In this document: positions 9,229 to 17,829 of the stretch, piece after piece
How positions within the stretch are numbered: position 1 is the stretch's first letter
How the letters are laid out: each line of letters begins with the position of its first letter
Assembly: GCA_020851565.1 (NCBI GenBank)
Contig: JADZCN010000034.1
Coordinates: 62,001 to 126,000 of the forward strand
Origin: Acidobacteriota bacterium
GTDB lineage: Bacteria > Acidobacteriota > Vicinamibacteria > Vicinamibacterales > UBA2999
Length of the DNA: 64,000 nt
Direction: 5' to 3'
Made by a program: the position numbers and the translations under genes
The notes under the pieces: model-generated
Seen by the model: the letters and a program-made list of their open reading frames with translations, nothing else
What the model was told of the DNA's origin: nothing
The model's database searches: none

Positions 9229-10266
9229 TCAGAAGATGCTCACCTTCACGTTGAGATACCGCTTGGGGTCCTTCCGGATGTCCCCGATGAGCCCGCGCAG
9301 CTCGGATGCTGCCTGGTTCATGTTCTCATATAACTGCTTGTCCTGCAGCAGCTGTCCGGCGGTGCCCTGGCCGGCGTTCAGCCGTTCGACGAGCGAGTCG
9401 AGCCGACCGGTCATGTCGTCCAGGCGCGTGTAGAGCGCCTCCTCCGTGAGCAGCTTCCCCATGGTCCCCTCGCCCTTGCTGAGGCGGCCCGTGATGGCGT
9501 CGAGGTTGGCCGTGGTGGACGTGAGGCTGCGGCCCATCGCCGGGTCGTTCATGAGCTGTCCGAGGGTGCCCTCCCCACTGCGGATGCGACCCGTGATGGC
9601 ATTCAGGTTGGTCACCGACTGCTGCAGCTCCTCGTAGAGCTTCGGGTCCCGCGTGAGGCGGCCCAGGGTGCCCTTGCCATCGCCGATGGCGCGAGCCACC
9701 CGCTCGGCCGACCGGACGAACGCGTCCACGTCCCGGTACACCGCATCGTCGGTGAACAGGCGCCCGATCGTGCCCTTCCCGGCGCGGATGTCCTCGATCA
9801 GGCGCCTGGCCTCGGACAGGCTGTCGGAGGCCGTCTCGGTCAGCTCCGCGATCGTGCCCGGCGCGCGCCCCGAGCGCACGTACTCCCAGTCCCGCAGGGG
9901 CGTGCCGTCGCTGGCCGCCGTGATGTCGATGGCGCCTTCGCCCAGCAGCGAGATGGAGCCGATGGTGGCGAGCGACCCCGTCGTGACCAGGTCGCGCATG
10001 TCGTCGTTGACCGTGAACCAGACCTCCACGCCGGAGCCCGAGAACCGCACGTCGGTGACCGAGCCCACCTCCACGCCGGCCACGCGCACGGGCGAGCCGC
10101 TCTTGATGCCGGCGACGTTGTCGAACCGGGCCTTCAGCGGGTACAGCTGCCAGAAGAACCCCCCTCCGCCCACGGCGAAGATGAGGGCACCGGTCAGCAC
10201 GAGGGCCACGACGGCGATGATGCCGAGCTTGAGCTCGGCGAACGCGAGTGATCGTGTGCGAGGCAT
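9229..10266 (-). CDS. mlaD: MlaD-type MCE-domain lipid-binding protein
   Basis: Periplasmic, inner-membrane-anchored substrate-binding subunit of an Mla-type phospholipid transporter. Residues 12-32 form the transmembrane helix. Residues 40-120 hold the MCE domain: YPLKARFDNVAGIKSGSPVRVAGVEVGSV and GAIDITAA. The C-terminal half carries five near-regular repeats of G-x-G-T-x-G-x-L-x-x-[DE]-x-x-[LM] (GKGTIGRLF, GKGTLGRLT, GEGTLGQLM, GEGTMGKLL, GQGTAGQLL), each about 40 residues apart and linked by amphipathic helices; these probably build the helical barrel or tunnel of MCE hexamers. It lies 13 bp behind mlaF. Confidence 0.9.
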   Translation of the reverse strand: MPRTRSLAFAELKLGIIAVVALVLTGALIFAVGGGGFFWQLYPLKARFDNVAGIKSGSPVRVAGVEVGSVTDVRFSGSGVEVWFTVNDDMRDLVTTGSLATIGSISLLGEGAIDITAASDGTPLRDWEYVRSGRAPGTIAELTETASDSLSEARRLIEDIRAGKGTIGRLFTDDAVYRDVDAFVRSAERVARAIGDGKGTLGRLTRDPKLYEELQQSVTNLNAITGRIRSGEGTLGQLMNDPAMGRSLTSTTANLDAITGRLSKGEGTMGKLLTEEALYTRLDDMTGRLDSLVERLNAGQGTAGQLLQDKQLYENMNQAASELRGLIGDIRKDPKRYLNVKVSIF

Positions 10267-10279
10267 GCAGTCGAACCCC

Positions 10280-11131
10280 TTACGAGAGAAACGCCTGGAG
10301 ATACGGATCGGACGACGCGCGCAGGTCCGCGGCCGACCCCTCGAAGACGATGCGGCCGTCCTTGAGCATCACGAAGTCGGCCTGCTCGAGCTTCTGTTCC
10401 CGCGCCGGCACCATCTCGATCGTGCCGTTGGCGGCGCGGACCGCCTCGTGCGTGGCGATGTAGAACGCGTCCCGCAGCTGGTGCGTGACGAGCACCGAGG
10501 TGACGTTCTCGAGGTCGCGCAGCTTGATGATCTCGGCGTCGATGGTGAGCGACGTCATCGGGTCCAGGCCGGTGGTCGGCTCGTCGTACAGCAGGAGCGT
10601 CGGCTTGGCCGCCATGGCCCGCGCGATGGCGACGCGCCGGCGCTGGCCGCCGGACAGCTCCGACGGGGCCTTGTCGATGTGCTCGCCGAGCCCGACGAAC
10701 CCCAGCACCTCTTCGACGCGACGGCGCACGTCCTCGAGGGGCTGGCGGGTCTCCTCGTACAGCTTGTAGCCGACGTTCTCGCCCACGCTGAACGAGTCGA
10801 AGAGCGCCCCCTCCTGGAACACCATGCCCATGTGGTGGCGCACGCGCATCAGCTGCTCCTCGTTCATCTCGTCCACCCGGTGGCCGAGCACCCAGATGGT
10901 TCCCGCATCCGGCCGGAGCAGCCCCAGCATCAGCTTCAGGATGGTCGACTTGCCCGCGCCGCTCGCCCCCAGGAAGATTTTGGTATGGCCGGCACGCACG
11001 TCGAACGTCACGCCGTCCAGGATGACCTTCTCGTCGAAGGCCAGCGTGACCTTGTCGAAGAGCACGACCGGGGCGTGCGGCTCGACCAGCTCGATCGGGA
11101 GGCCGAAGTCGGCCAGCGACTCGCGTCTCAT
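10280..11131 (-). CDS. mlaF: MlaF-type lipid transporter ATPase
   Basis: Cytoplasmic ATPase of the Mla lipid transporter. All ABC motifs are intact: Walker A GASGAGKST, Q-loop MVFQEGALFDS, signature LSGGQRRR, Walker B TLLLYDEPTTGLDP and H-loop VLVTHQL. The start is the ATG at 11131 that shares one base with the mlaE stop (TGATG); the frame is open further upstream inside mlaE but that part is a shadow. The product is 283 residues. Its neighbours mlaE and mlaD complete the transporter; no mlaC or mlaB follows in this window. Confidence 0.94.
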   Translation of the reverse strand: MRRESLADFGLPIELVEPHAPVVLFDKVTLAFDEKVILDGVTFDVRAGHTKIFLGASGAGKSTILKLMLGLLRPDAGTIWVLGHRVDEMNEEQLMRVRHHMGMVFQEGALFDSFSVGENVGYKLYEETRQPLEDVRRRVEEVLGFVGLGEHIDKAPSELSGGQRRRVAIARAMAAKPTLLLYDEPTTGLDPMTSLTIDAEIIKLRDLENVTSVLVTHQLRDAFYIATHEAVRAANGTIEMVPAREQKLEQADFVMLKDGRIVFEGSAADLRASSDPYLQAFLS

Positions 11132-11916
11132 CAGAACAGCACCGAAATCAGCAGCCGGGTCAGGAAGAAGTCCACCACCAGCACCGTCACCGAGGCGGCC
11201 ACGACGGCGGTCGTCGTCGCGCGGCCGACGCCCTGCGTCCCGCCGCTCGTCCTCAGGCCCACGTGGCACCCGATGGTGACGATGATGACGCCGAGGAAGA
11301 AGGGCTTGATGAGCCCCATCCAGATGTCCTCGAGGTACAGGCCCTCGGCGACGGATTGCCAGTACACCGACGAGGCCACGCGCAGCTGGGACGTCGCGAT
11401 GATCCAGCCGCCGAGCAGGCCCACGGCGTTGGCGATGACCGTGAGGATCGGGCACATGATGAACCCGGCCAGCACGCGGGGCACCACCAGCTTGCGGACC
11501 GGATCGGTGCCGAGGGCGCGCAGCGCGTTCACCTGGTCGGTCACGACCATCGAGCCCAGCTCCGCGGCGATTCCGGAGCCCACGCGGCCGGCGAGCATCA
11601 GCGCCGTCAGCACCGGGCCCAGCTCCTTGATCATGGAGGCGCTGATGAGCCGCCCGACGTAGGGCCGCGCGCCGAATTGGTCCATGGTCATGCCCGACTG
11701 CAGCGCCAGCACGGCGCCGGTGAAGAAGCCGGTGAGGAGCACCACGGTGAGCGAGCCCAGCCCGATCACGTCGAGCTGCTCGACCAGATCGTGTGCGTAG
11801 AACGGGCGCGAGACGGCGCCGCGCACCACCGCCACGTTCAGGCGCACGTATTCCTGCACCTCGAGCAGCGCGCCCTTGAGGCGCTCACCCAGGAAGCCCG
11901 CGAGCAGCCTCCTCAC
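11131..11916 (-). CDS. mlaE: MlaE-type lipid transporter permease
   Basis: Integral inner-membrane permease of about 261 residues, with five or six hydrophobic segments and the conserved family stretch [28 protein letters not shown] followed by [13 protein letters not shown]. The start is a GTG embedded in the uvrB stop (GTGA, four-base overlap), so its translation should be coupled to uvrB. It works with MlaF and MlaD in moving phospholipid between inner and outer membrane. Confidence 0.93.
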   Translation of the reverse strand: MRRLLAGFLGERLKGALLEVQEYVRLNVAVVRGAVSRPFYAHDLVEQLDVIGLGSLTVVLLTGFFTGAVLALQSGMTMDQFGARPYVGRLISASMIKELGPVLTALMLAGRVGSGIAAELGSMVVTDQVNALRALGTDPVRKLVVPRVLAGFIMCPILTVIANAVGLLGGWIIATSQLRVASSVYWQSVAEGLYLEDIWMGLIKPFFLGVIIVTIGCHVGLRTSGGTQGVGRATTTAVVAASVTVLVVDFFLTRLLISVLF

Positions 11917-13934
11917 GAGAACGCGGGCGCCCCCAGCCCGAGGTCGCGCGTCTTCAGGGCGCGGATCTGGTCACGCAGTGCGGCGGCTTTCTCGAAATCG
12001 AGGTTCGCCGCGGCGGCGCGCATGTCGCGGTCGAGACCCGCGAGGTGGGCGTCGAGCTCGGCCTGCGACCGGAAGACGGGCACACCCGGCTTCACGGGCT
12101 CGGGCACGCCCAGGTAATCGCGTTCGTAGATGCTGGTCAGCACGTCGTCGATGGACTTCACGATGGTGGTGGGCGTGATGCCGTGCTCGGCGTTGTAGGC
12201 GGCCTGCAGGGCGCGCCGCCGCTCGGTCTCGCCGATGGCCGCCGTCATGGATGCGGTCATGGCGTCGGCATACATGATCACCTGCCCGTGCACGTTGCGG
12301 GCCGCGCGACCGGAGGTCTGGATGAGCGCCCCTGCCGACCGCAGGAAGCCTTCCTTGTCGGCGTCCAGGATGGCGACCAGCGACACCTCCGGCAGGTCCA
12401 GGCCCTCGCGGAGGAGGTTGATGCCCACCAGCACGTCGAAGACGCCGCGCCGCAGGTCCCGCAGGATCTCCACCCGCTCGAGCGTGTCGATGTCCGAGTG
12501 GAGGTAGCGCACCTTCACGCCCAGCTCCTGGTAGTACTGCGTGAGGTCCTCGGCCATGCGCTTGGTGAGGGTGGTCACGAGGACCCGCTCGCCCCGTTCG
12601 GCCCGCGCGCGGATCTCGCCCAGCAGGTCGTCCACCTGTCCCTTCACGGGACGCACCTCGATGGGGGGATCCATCAGGCCCGTGGGCCGGATCACCTGCT
12701 CCACGACGACGCCACCCGACTTCTGCAGCTCGTAGGGGCCCGGCGTCGCGGACACGTAGATCAGCTGGTGCACCCGCTCCTCCCACTCCTCGAAGTTGAG
12801 CGGGCGGTTGTCGAGCGCCGACGGCAGCCGGAAGCCGTACTCGACGAGCACTTCCTTGCGCGAGCGGTCGCCGTGGTACATCCCGCGGATCTGCGGAATC
12901 GTCTGGTGGCTCTCGTCCACGATCACGAGCGCGTCGGCGGGCAGGTAGTCGAGCAGCGTGGGTGGCGGCTGCCCCGGCCGGCGCCCCGTCAGGTGGCGCG
13001 AGTAGTTCTCGATGCCGTGGCAGTAGCCGATCTCCTTGATCATCTCCAGGTCGAACATCGTTCGCTGGTGGAGCCGCTGCGCCTCGAGGAGCCGGCCCTC
13101 ACGCTCGAGGTCGCCTCGCCGCTCGGTGAGCTCGACCTTGATGGTCTCGACGGCCTGCTTCAGCCGCTCGCGGCTGGTGACGAAGTGCGATTTCGGGTAG
13201 ACCGCGGTGCGGTCGTGGCGCCGGAAGGCCTTGCCGGTGAGCGGGTCGAACGACACGAGCTCGTCGATCTCGTCCCCGAACAGCCCGATGCGGAGCGCCG
13301 CCTCCTCGTACGACGGGTAGACCTCGACGATGTCGCCACGGACGCGGAAGGTGCCGCGGCCGAAGTCCATGTCGTTGCGCTCGTACTGGATCTCGACGAG
13401 CTTGCGCAGGATCTGATCGCGCCCGATCCGCTGGCCCCGCTCGAGCGGCAGGACCATCCCGTAGTAGGCCTCGGGCGAGCCCAGGCCGTAGATGCACGAA
13501 ACGCTCGCGACGATGATGACGTCGCGCCGCTCGAAGAGCGACCGGGTGGCCGAGAGCCGCATCCGGTCGATCTCGTCGTTGATGGTCGATTCCTTCTCGA
13601 TGTACGTGTCGCTGGACGGCACGTAGGCTTCGGGCTGGTAGTAGTCGTAGTAGCTGACGAAGTACTCGACGGCGTTCTCCGGGAAGAAGCGCCGGAACTC
13701 CTGGAACAGCTGTGCCGCCAGGGTCTTGTTGTGGGCCATCACCAGCGTCGGACGGTTCACCCGGGCGATGACCTGCGCCATCGAATAGGTCTTCCCGGAC
13801 CCGGTGACGCCCAGCAGCACCTGGTGCCTGTCCCCGCGGTCGAGGCCCTCCACCAGCTCCGGCACCGCGCGGACCTGGTCGCCCCGCAGCTCGAACTCGG
13901 ACGTGAGGTGGAACCGATCGTAGACGGACGGCAT
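11913..13934 (-). CDS. uvrB: Excinuclease ABC subunit B
   Basis: Damage-verifying helicase-like subunit of nucleotide excision repair, cytoplasmic. The 673 residues have Walker [13 protein letters not shown] (about 41), the Tyr-rich beta-hairpin [16 protein letters not shown] (about 90), [12 protein letters not shown], helicase motifs V-VI ([25 protein letters not shown]) and a C-terminal UVR domain (about 630-665) that contacts UvrC. Length matches the family. It heads the mla operon, an unusual pairing of DNA repair with lipid transport. Confidence 0.97.
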   Translation of the reverse strand: MPSVYDRFHLTSEFELRGDQVRAVPELVEGLDRGDRHQVLLGVTGSGKTYSMAQVIARVNRPTLVMAHNKTLAAQLFQEFRRFFPENAVEYFVSYYDYYQPEAYVPSSDTYIEKESTINDEIDRMRLSATRSLFERRDVIIVASVSCIYGLGSPEAYYGMVLPLERGQRIGRDQILRKLVEIQYERNDMDFGRGTFRVRGDIVEVYPSYEEAALRIGLFGDEIDELVSFDPLTGKAFRRHDRTAVYPKSHFVTSRERLKQAVETIKVELTERRGDLEREGRLLEAQRLHQRTMFDLEMIKEIGYCHGIENYSRHLTGRRPGQPPPTLLDYLPADALVIVDESHQTIPQIRGMYHGDRSRKEVLVEYGFRLPSALDNRPLNFEEWEERVHQLIYVSATPGPYELQKSGGVVVEQVIRPTGLMDPPIEVRPVKGQVDDLLGEIRARAERGERVLVTTLTKRMAEDLTQYYQELGVKVRYLHSDIDTLERVEILRDLRRGVFDVLVGINLLREGLDLPEVSLVAILDADKEGFLRSAGALIQTSGRAARNVHGQVIMYADAMTASMTAAIGETERRRALQAAYNAEHGITPTTIVKSIDDVLTSIYERDYLGVPEPVKPGVPVFRSQAELDAHLAGLDRDMRAAAANLDFEKAAALRDQIRALKTRDLGLGAPAFS

Positions 13935-14001
13935 ACGCGTGGCAGGAGGAACCCCTCATGGTACCACAGAGCCCATGCCCGCCCGGCCACGCGGCCCGCG
14001 G

Positions 14002-14901
14002 CTACCGTGACGGCTTGTACGGGGCGAAATACCCCTTGCGGGTGCGCACCTTCATGCCCGGCCGCTTCACCTTCACCTCCACCTTGCGCCACTGGCCGTC
14101 CGTGGCGGGGTTGGCGGAGGCATAGCCCAGCTGGTACTGCGCGCGAATCTCATCGAGCACCTTCCCATAGGTGGCGTCGAGATCCTTGAGGGCCGAGGGG
14201 AAGAACGCCTGCCCGCCGGTCGTCTCGGCCATCTGCTGGAGGCGCAACCGCGACTCCATCCGGAAGCGTCCGGTGTTCTCCACCAGGCCGACCGCGTATA
14301 CGGTCGTCTGCGAGGCCCGCAGCAGCTCCAGGGCCTCGGCATAGGACAGGTTCGAGCGTGAGTCGGCGCCGTCGGTGTACATCACCAGGACGGGCCGCCC
14401 GGACTGGGACGAGGCGCCGTCCAGGTAGACGCCGAGCGCGTCATACAGGGCGGTCCAGCCCTCCGGCTTCCGGTTGCGGATGCGCTCGACCACGCGCGGG
14501 AAGTCGCGCTGCGGATAGCGCGTGACGCGCACCTCCGTGTCGAAGTCGACCAGCGTGATGTCCTCGGCCTGCGGCAGGAGGTTGAGGAACTTGATGGCCG
14601 CGCTGCGCGCCATGTTGAGATCCCGCTCCATGCTGGCGCTGGTGTCGAGCATGAGGCCGGGGTGCAACCGGCCGAGCGCCTCCTCCCCGCCGCCGGGCGA
14701 GAAGTACCGAAGGGTCTGCCGGCGCCCGTCCTCGATGACCTCGAAGTCGTCCTGCGTGAGGTCGGTGACGAGGTTGCCCTGCCGATCGGTGACGGTGACG
14801 CCGAAGGTCACCAGGTCGATGCCAGCCCGGAACACTACCTGTTCGGCCGCGAGCCCGACCGTGGCCGCCACCAACGACACGCCAACGAACACGCGGGTCA
14901 T
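14002..14901 (-). CDS. Secreted VWFA-related domain protein
   Basis: A 299-residue exported protein of the VWFA-related family expanded in Acidobacteria. A signal peptide (MTRVFVGVSLVAATVGLAAEQ) is followed by a beta domain (VVFRAGIDLVTFGVTVTDRQG, DLTQDDFEVIEDGRRQTL) and a von Willebrand A domain with MIDAS residues: D-T-S-A-S, a Thr in GWTALYDAL and YTDGADS. The C-terminus ends with a strand-rich region and KGYFAP, typical of the family. ATG 14901 is chosen because it puts the signal peptide at the N-terminus; the frame is open to 14994. The ligand is unknown. Confidence 0.85.
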   Translation of the reverse strand: MTRVFVGVSLVAATVGLAAEQVVFRAGIDLVTFGVTVTDRQGNLVTDLTQDDFEVIEDGRRQTLRYFSPGGGEEALGRLHPGLMLDTSASMERDLNMARSAAIKFLNLLPQAEDITLVDFDTEVRVTRYPQRDFPRVVERIRNRKPEGWTALYDALGVYLDGASSQSGRPVLVMYTDGADSRSNLSYAEALELLRASQTTVYAVGLVENTGRFRMESRLRLQQMAETTGGQAFFPSALKDLDATYGKVLDEIRAQYQLGYASANPATDGQWRKVEVKVKRPGMKVRTRKGYFAPYKPSR

Positions 14902-15210
14902 TACGCTGATGGTACTGGATTTCGCGGAAGGGCGGATCCGCAGATTACGCGGAGTGCGCCGATGCTGCACTGCAACACTGGCTGCCGAGGCCACACCGTC
15001 GGCTCACGGGCCGGGGGGCCAGGCTGCCGGCCCACGGCAGCCTGCCGAGGGCCGGGCGTGGCCGCTGCGCCGGCGTCCGTTCGCGCCCGAGCGCTCCCCC
15101 CGACCACCCTGCGAATCCGCGCAATCCGCGTAATCTGCGGATCCGCCCCTCCGCGTAATCCATCCAATCCGCGTAATCCCTCTCGTGAATCCAATCTATA
15201 ATCCGGATCT
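14902..15210. repeat. Intergenic region with 23-bp perfect inverted repeat
   Basis: This 309-bp gap between divergent genes has no convincing ORF. The arms 14931-14953 (starting GGCGGATCCGCAGATTACGC) and 15125-15147 are perfect reverse complements. The right arm continues into degenerate copies of CCGCGTAATC. Inside, near 15013-15040, lies a GC-rich hairpin (CAGGCTGCC/GGCAGCCTG). Repeats built on CGCAGATTACGCGGA-like units are common intergenic elements in soil bacteria; here they probably form foldbacks. Both divergent promoters must also lie here. Confidence 0.7.
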
Positions 15211-16617
15211 GTGCGTTGTCTCGTGGTCTGTCACACGGAGCTGCTCGCCCGGCTCCTCGAGGCAGTCCTGGCTCCCCACGCCGACGTCGAGTTGATGGTA
15301 GAAAGCGCGGCGTTCGCACGCCGCGTGGACGATACGGGCCTACCGATCAGCATCGCGGACCCGCAGCGCCTCGACAGTTTCGTCAAGGCCGACCTCACGC
15401 CGGGCACTGTCGTCCTCGTCGAAGACAACGGGCGGAAGGGCCTGCGCAAGGTGCTCGACGCGGTCATCGGTGCGGGTGGCACGCTCGTCTACGTCTTCGG
15501 CACGTGCCCGGACGAGATGAAGAAGGCCGAGGCGCTCCGGGCGGACTTCCCCGACATGAACACGCTCACCCTGGCCGAGCTCGTGGGGGCACCGCTGCTG
15601 GCCGAGCTGGGCCGATCCGTCACCCGCCAGAAGGTCCAGCAGTACCAGCACTACTTCCGCGACGCGGACCGCGTCCTCATCCTCACGCACAACGATCCCG
15701 ACCCCGATGCCCTGGCGAGCGGCCTTGCGCTGCGCAGCTTGCTGCGCCGGACGCGCCAGACGGCCATCATCGGCTGCGTCCAGGGCGTGACGCGCCCCGA
15801 GAACCAGCGCATGGTGAAGCTCCTGGATCTCGGCTACGAGATCGTCGCCCCCGATCAGTTCGCTGCGTTCGACAAGATCGCGCTGGTCGACGTACAGCCG
15901 CACTACTTCCCGGGTCTGCTGCCGCACGCCGACCTCGTGATCGACCATCACCCCGAGCAGTCGGGCTACTCCGCGGTCTACAAGGACATCCGCCCGGACT
16001 ACGGCTCCACCTCCACCATCCTCACCGAGCACCTCCGGGCCGTGGACATCGACATCTCGGAGCGCACCGCCACGGCGATGCTCTACGCGATCAAGTCGGA
16101 CACGCTGTTCTTCAACCGGCAGGCCAACAACGCCGATCTCGACGCCTTCTCGTACCTCTATCCGCGGGCCGACGCGACGATGGTGCGGAAGATGGAGGGC
16201 TCGGAGATCACCGCCGAGCGGCTCGATTACGTCATCAAGGCGTGGCAGACCGGCCGGCTGGTGGAGCACGTCTTCTGCGCATTCCTCGGCGAGCCGCCCC
16301 GCGAGGACTTCGTGCCCTACGTGGCCGACTTCTACCTGCAGCTCGAGGACGTCCAGTGGACCATCGTGTCGGGCGTGGTGAACGACACGTTCACCGTGTC
16401 GGTCCGCAACCTGGGCTATTCGCGGAACGCCGGCGACTTCGTCCGCCGCTGGTTCAACGACATCGGCAGCGCTGGTGGCCATCGCACCATGGCCAAGGCC
16501 GTCGTGCCCCTCGAGGCCTTCCAGCGGAAGTTCGGCACCTACGAAGGCAGCCGCATCAACCAGCGCATCCTGGAGCTCGTGCTGGACTTCCTGCACGAGG
16601 TCAAGCCGGCGAGGTGA
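15211..16617 (+). CDS. DHH-family phosphoesterase with N-terminal Rossmann-like domain
   Basis: A 468-residue protein. Residues 1-130 look like an RCK/TrkA-N-type nucleotide-binding fold. Residues 145-330 contain the DHH motifs: ILTHNDPDPDALASGLAL, IALVDVQP and the signature VIDHHPEQ. The C-terminus has a DHHA1-like segment with VRNLGYSRNAGDFVRRWFNDIGSAGGHRTMAKA. It is most likely a Mn-dependent phosphoesterase acting on nanoRNA or a cyclic dinucleotide; family alone does not decide between them. The start is GTG at 15211. It converges with the PLP-enzyme gene, a hairpin lying between the stops. Confidence 0.85.
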   Translation: MRCLVVCHTELLARLLEAVLAPHADVELMVESAAFARRVDDTGLPISIADPQRLDSFVKADLTPGTVVLVEDNGRKGLRKVLDAVIGAGGTLVYVFGTCPDEMKKAEALRADFPDMNTLTLAELVGAPLLAELGRSVTRQKVQQYQHYFRDADRVLILTHNDPDPDALASGLALRSLLRRTRQTAIIGCVQGVTRPENQRMVKLLDLGYEIVAPDQFAAFDKIALVDVQPHYFPGLLPHADLVIDHHPEQSGYSAVYKDIRPDYGSTSTILTEHLRAVDIDISERTATAMLYAIKSDTLFFNRQANNADLDAFSYLYPRADATMVRKMEGSEITAERLDYVIKAWQTGRLVEHVFCAFLGEPPREDFVPYVADFYLQLEDVQWTIVSGVVNDTFTVSVRNLGYSRNAGDFVRRWFNDIGSAGGHRTMAKAVVPLEAFQRKFGTYEGSRINQRILELVLDFLHEVKPAR

Positions 16618-16622
16618 GGCAA

Positions 16623-16643
16623 GGCCGGCGCGAAGCGCCGGCC
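16623..16643. terminator. Bidirectional GC hairpin between convergent genes
   Basis: A 9-bp perfect stem (GGCCGGCGC / GCGCCGGCC) with GAA loop fills the 26 bp between two convergent stop codons (16617 and 16644). It has no U-tract, so termination could be weak or Rho-assisted. The position suggests a bidirectional terminator or mRNA end protector. Confidence 0.55.
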
Positions 16644-17807
16644 CTATCCGAGCGCCTGCTCCAGGTCTTCGATCAGGTCCTGCGGATCCTCGAGGCCGAT
16701 GGACAGGCGGATCATCCCCCTCGACACGCCGGCGCGCGCCAGCTCTTCGTCCGACAGGCCGGTGTGTGATGTGAGGATTGGGAGGCTGCAGATGCTCTCC
16801 ACGCCGCCCAGGCTGGCGGCGCGCTTGATGACCTGCAGGCGATCGAAGGCCCGGAACGCCGCCTCCTGCCCACCCCGCACGTCGATGGTCACCATGCCGC
16901 CGAAACCGGACATCTGCCGGCGTGCGGTGTCATGGTCGGGATGCGAGGGCAGCCCCGGATAGTAGACTCGCGCGATCGCGGGGTGCGCATCGAGAGCGGT
17001 CGCGACGGCCAGGGCGTTCGCGTTGTGCCTGGCCACGCGGAGAGGCAGCGTCTTCAGCCCGCGGCCCAGAGCGTAGGCGGGCTGCGGGTCGAGGATCGAC
17101 CCCATCAGCCGCCGTGCCCTCGCGATGGGCTCGAGCCGCGCGCGCGTGCCGGACAGCACCCCGGCCGTGACGTCGCTGTGCCCGTTCAGGTACTTCGTCG
17201 CGCTCTGCATCGAGAGGTCCACGCCCATCGAGAGCACCGGCTGGTTCAGCGGGCAGGCAAAGGTGTTGTCCACCACAGACGTGACGCCGGCGGCACGGCA
17301 GGCCGCGGCCACCGCCCGGACATCCACGCACCGCAGCGTCGGGTTGATGGGCGACTCGAACCAGACGACTTTCGTGCGCGGCCCGATGACACGCGCCGGA
17401 TCGGCCAGCTCCTCCAGGGTGACGAACCGTCCCGCGATGCCGAACCGAGGCAGCAGGTCCGTGATGAGGTGATGTGTGCCGCCGTAGATGGCGGCGCTGC
17501 AGACCACCTCGTCGCCCTGCTGCAGCAGGGTCAGCAGCGCATGGGTCGTGGCGGCCTGGCCCGAGCTGAAGAGCAGCGACTGCTCCGCGCCTTCGACCGC
17601 GGCGAGCTTCTCTTCGACCGCCACGACCGTGGGGTTCTCGTACCGGCTGTACAGGTAGCCCGACGAGCGGCCCGCCTGGTAGGCCTGGACCTCCGCGGCC
17701 GACGCGAAGACGAAGGTGCTCGTCTCGTAGATGGGCGTCGTCAGCGAGGGCGTGGCGCCAGAGGTCACGTGCTCGCCCGTGTGAATCAACTCCGTGCTCT
17801 TCCGCAT
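16644..17807 (-). CDS. Cystathionine gamma-synthase/lyase family PLP enzyme
   Basis: PLP-dependent trans-sulfuration enzyme (Cys/Met metabolism family), 387 residues. Key parts: SGYLYSRYENPTV, SSGQAATTHALL, PINPTLRCVD, DNTFACPLNQPVLS and the PLP-lysine segment SATKYLNGHSD with Lys205, then GGVESICSLP near the C-terminus. This family includes cystathionine gamma-synthase (metB), cystathionine gamma-lyase and methionine gamma-lyase; sequence reading does not separate them. The ATG at 17807 is preceded by AGGAGG, which settles the start; it lies 23 bp inside the window of the preceding patatin-like gene's end at 17830. Confidence 0.88.
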   Translation of the reverse strand: MRKSTELIHTGEHVTSGATPSLTTPIYETSTFVFASAAEVQAYQAGRSSGYLYSRYENPTVVAVEEKLAAVEGAEQSLLFSSGQAATTHALLTLLQQGDEVVCSAAIYGGTHHLITDLLPRFGIAGRFVTLEELADPARVIGPRTKVVWFESPINPTLRCVDVRAVAAACRAAGVTSVVDNTFACPLNQPVLSMGVDLSMQSATKYLNGHSDVTAGVLSGTRARLEPIARARRLMGSILDPQPAYALGRGLKTLPLRVARHNANALAVATALDAHPAIARVYYPGLPSHPDHDTARRQMSGFGGMVTIDVRGGQEAAFRAFDRLQVIKRAASLGGVESICSLPILTSHTGLSDEELARAGVSRGMIRLSIGLEDPQDLIEDLEQALG

Positions 17808-17829
17808 CCTGCCCCCTCCTGCCCGCGAA

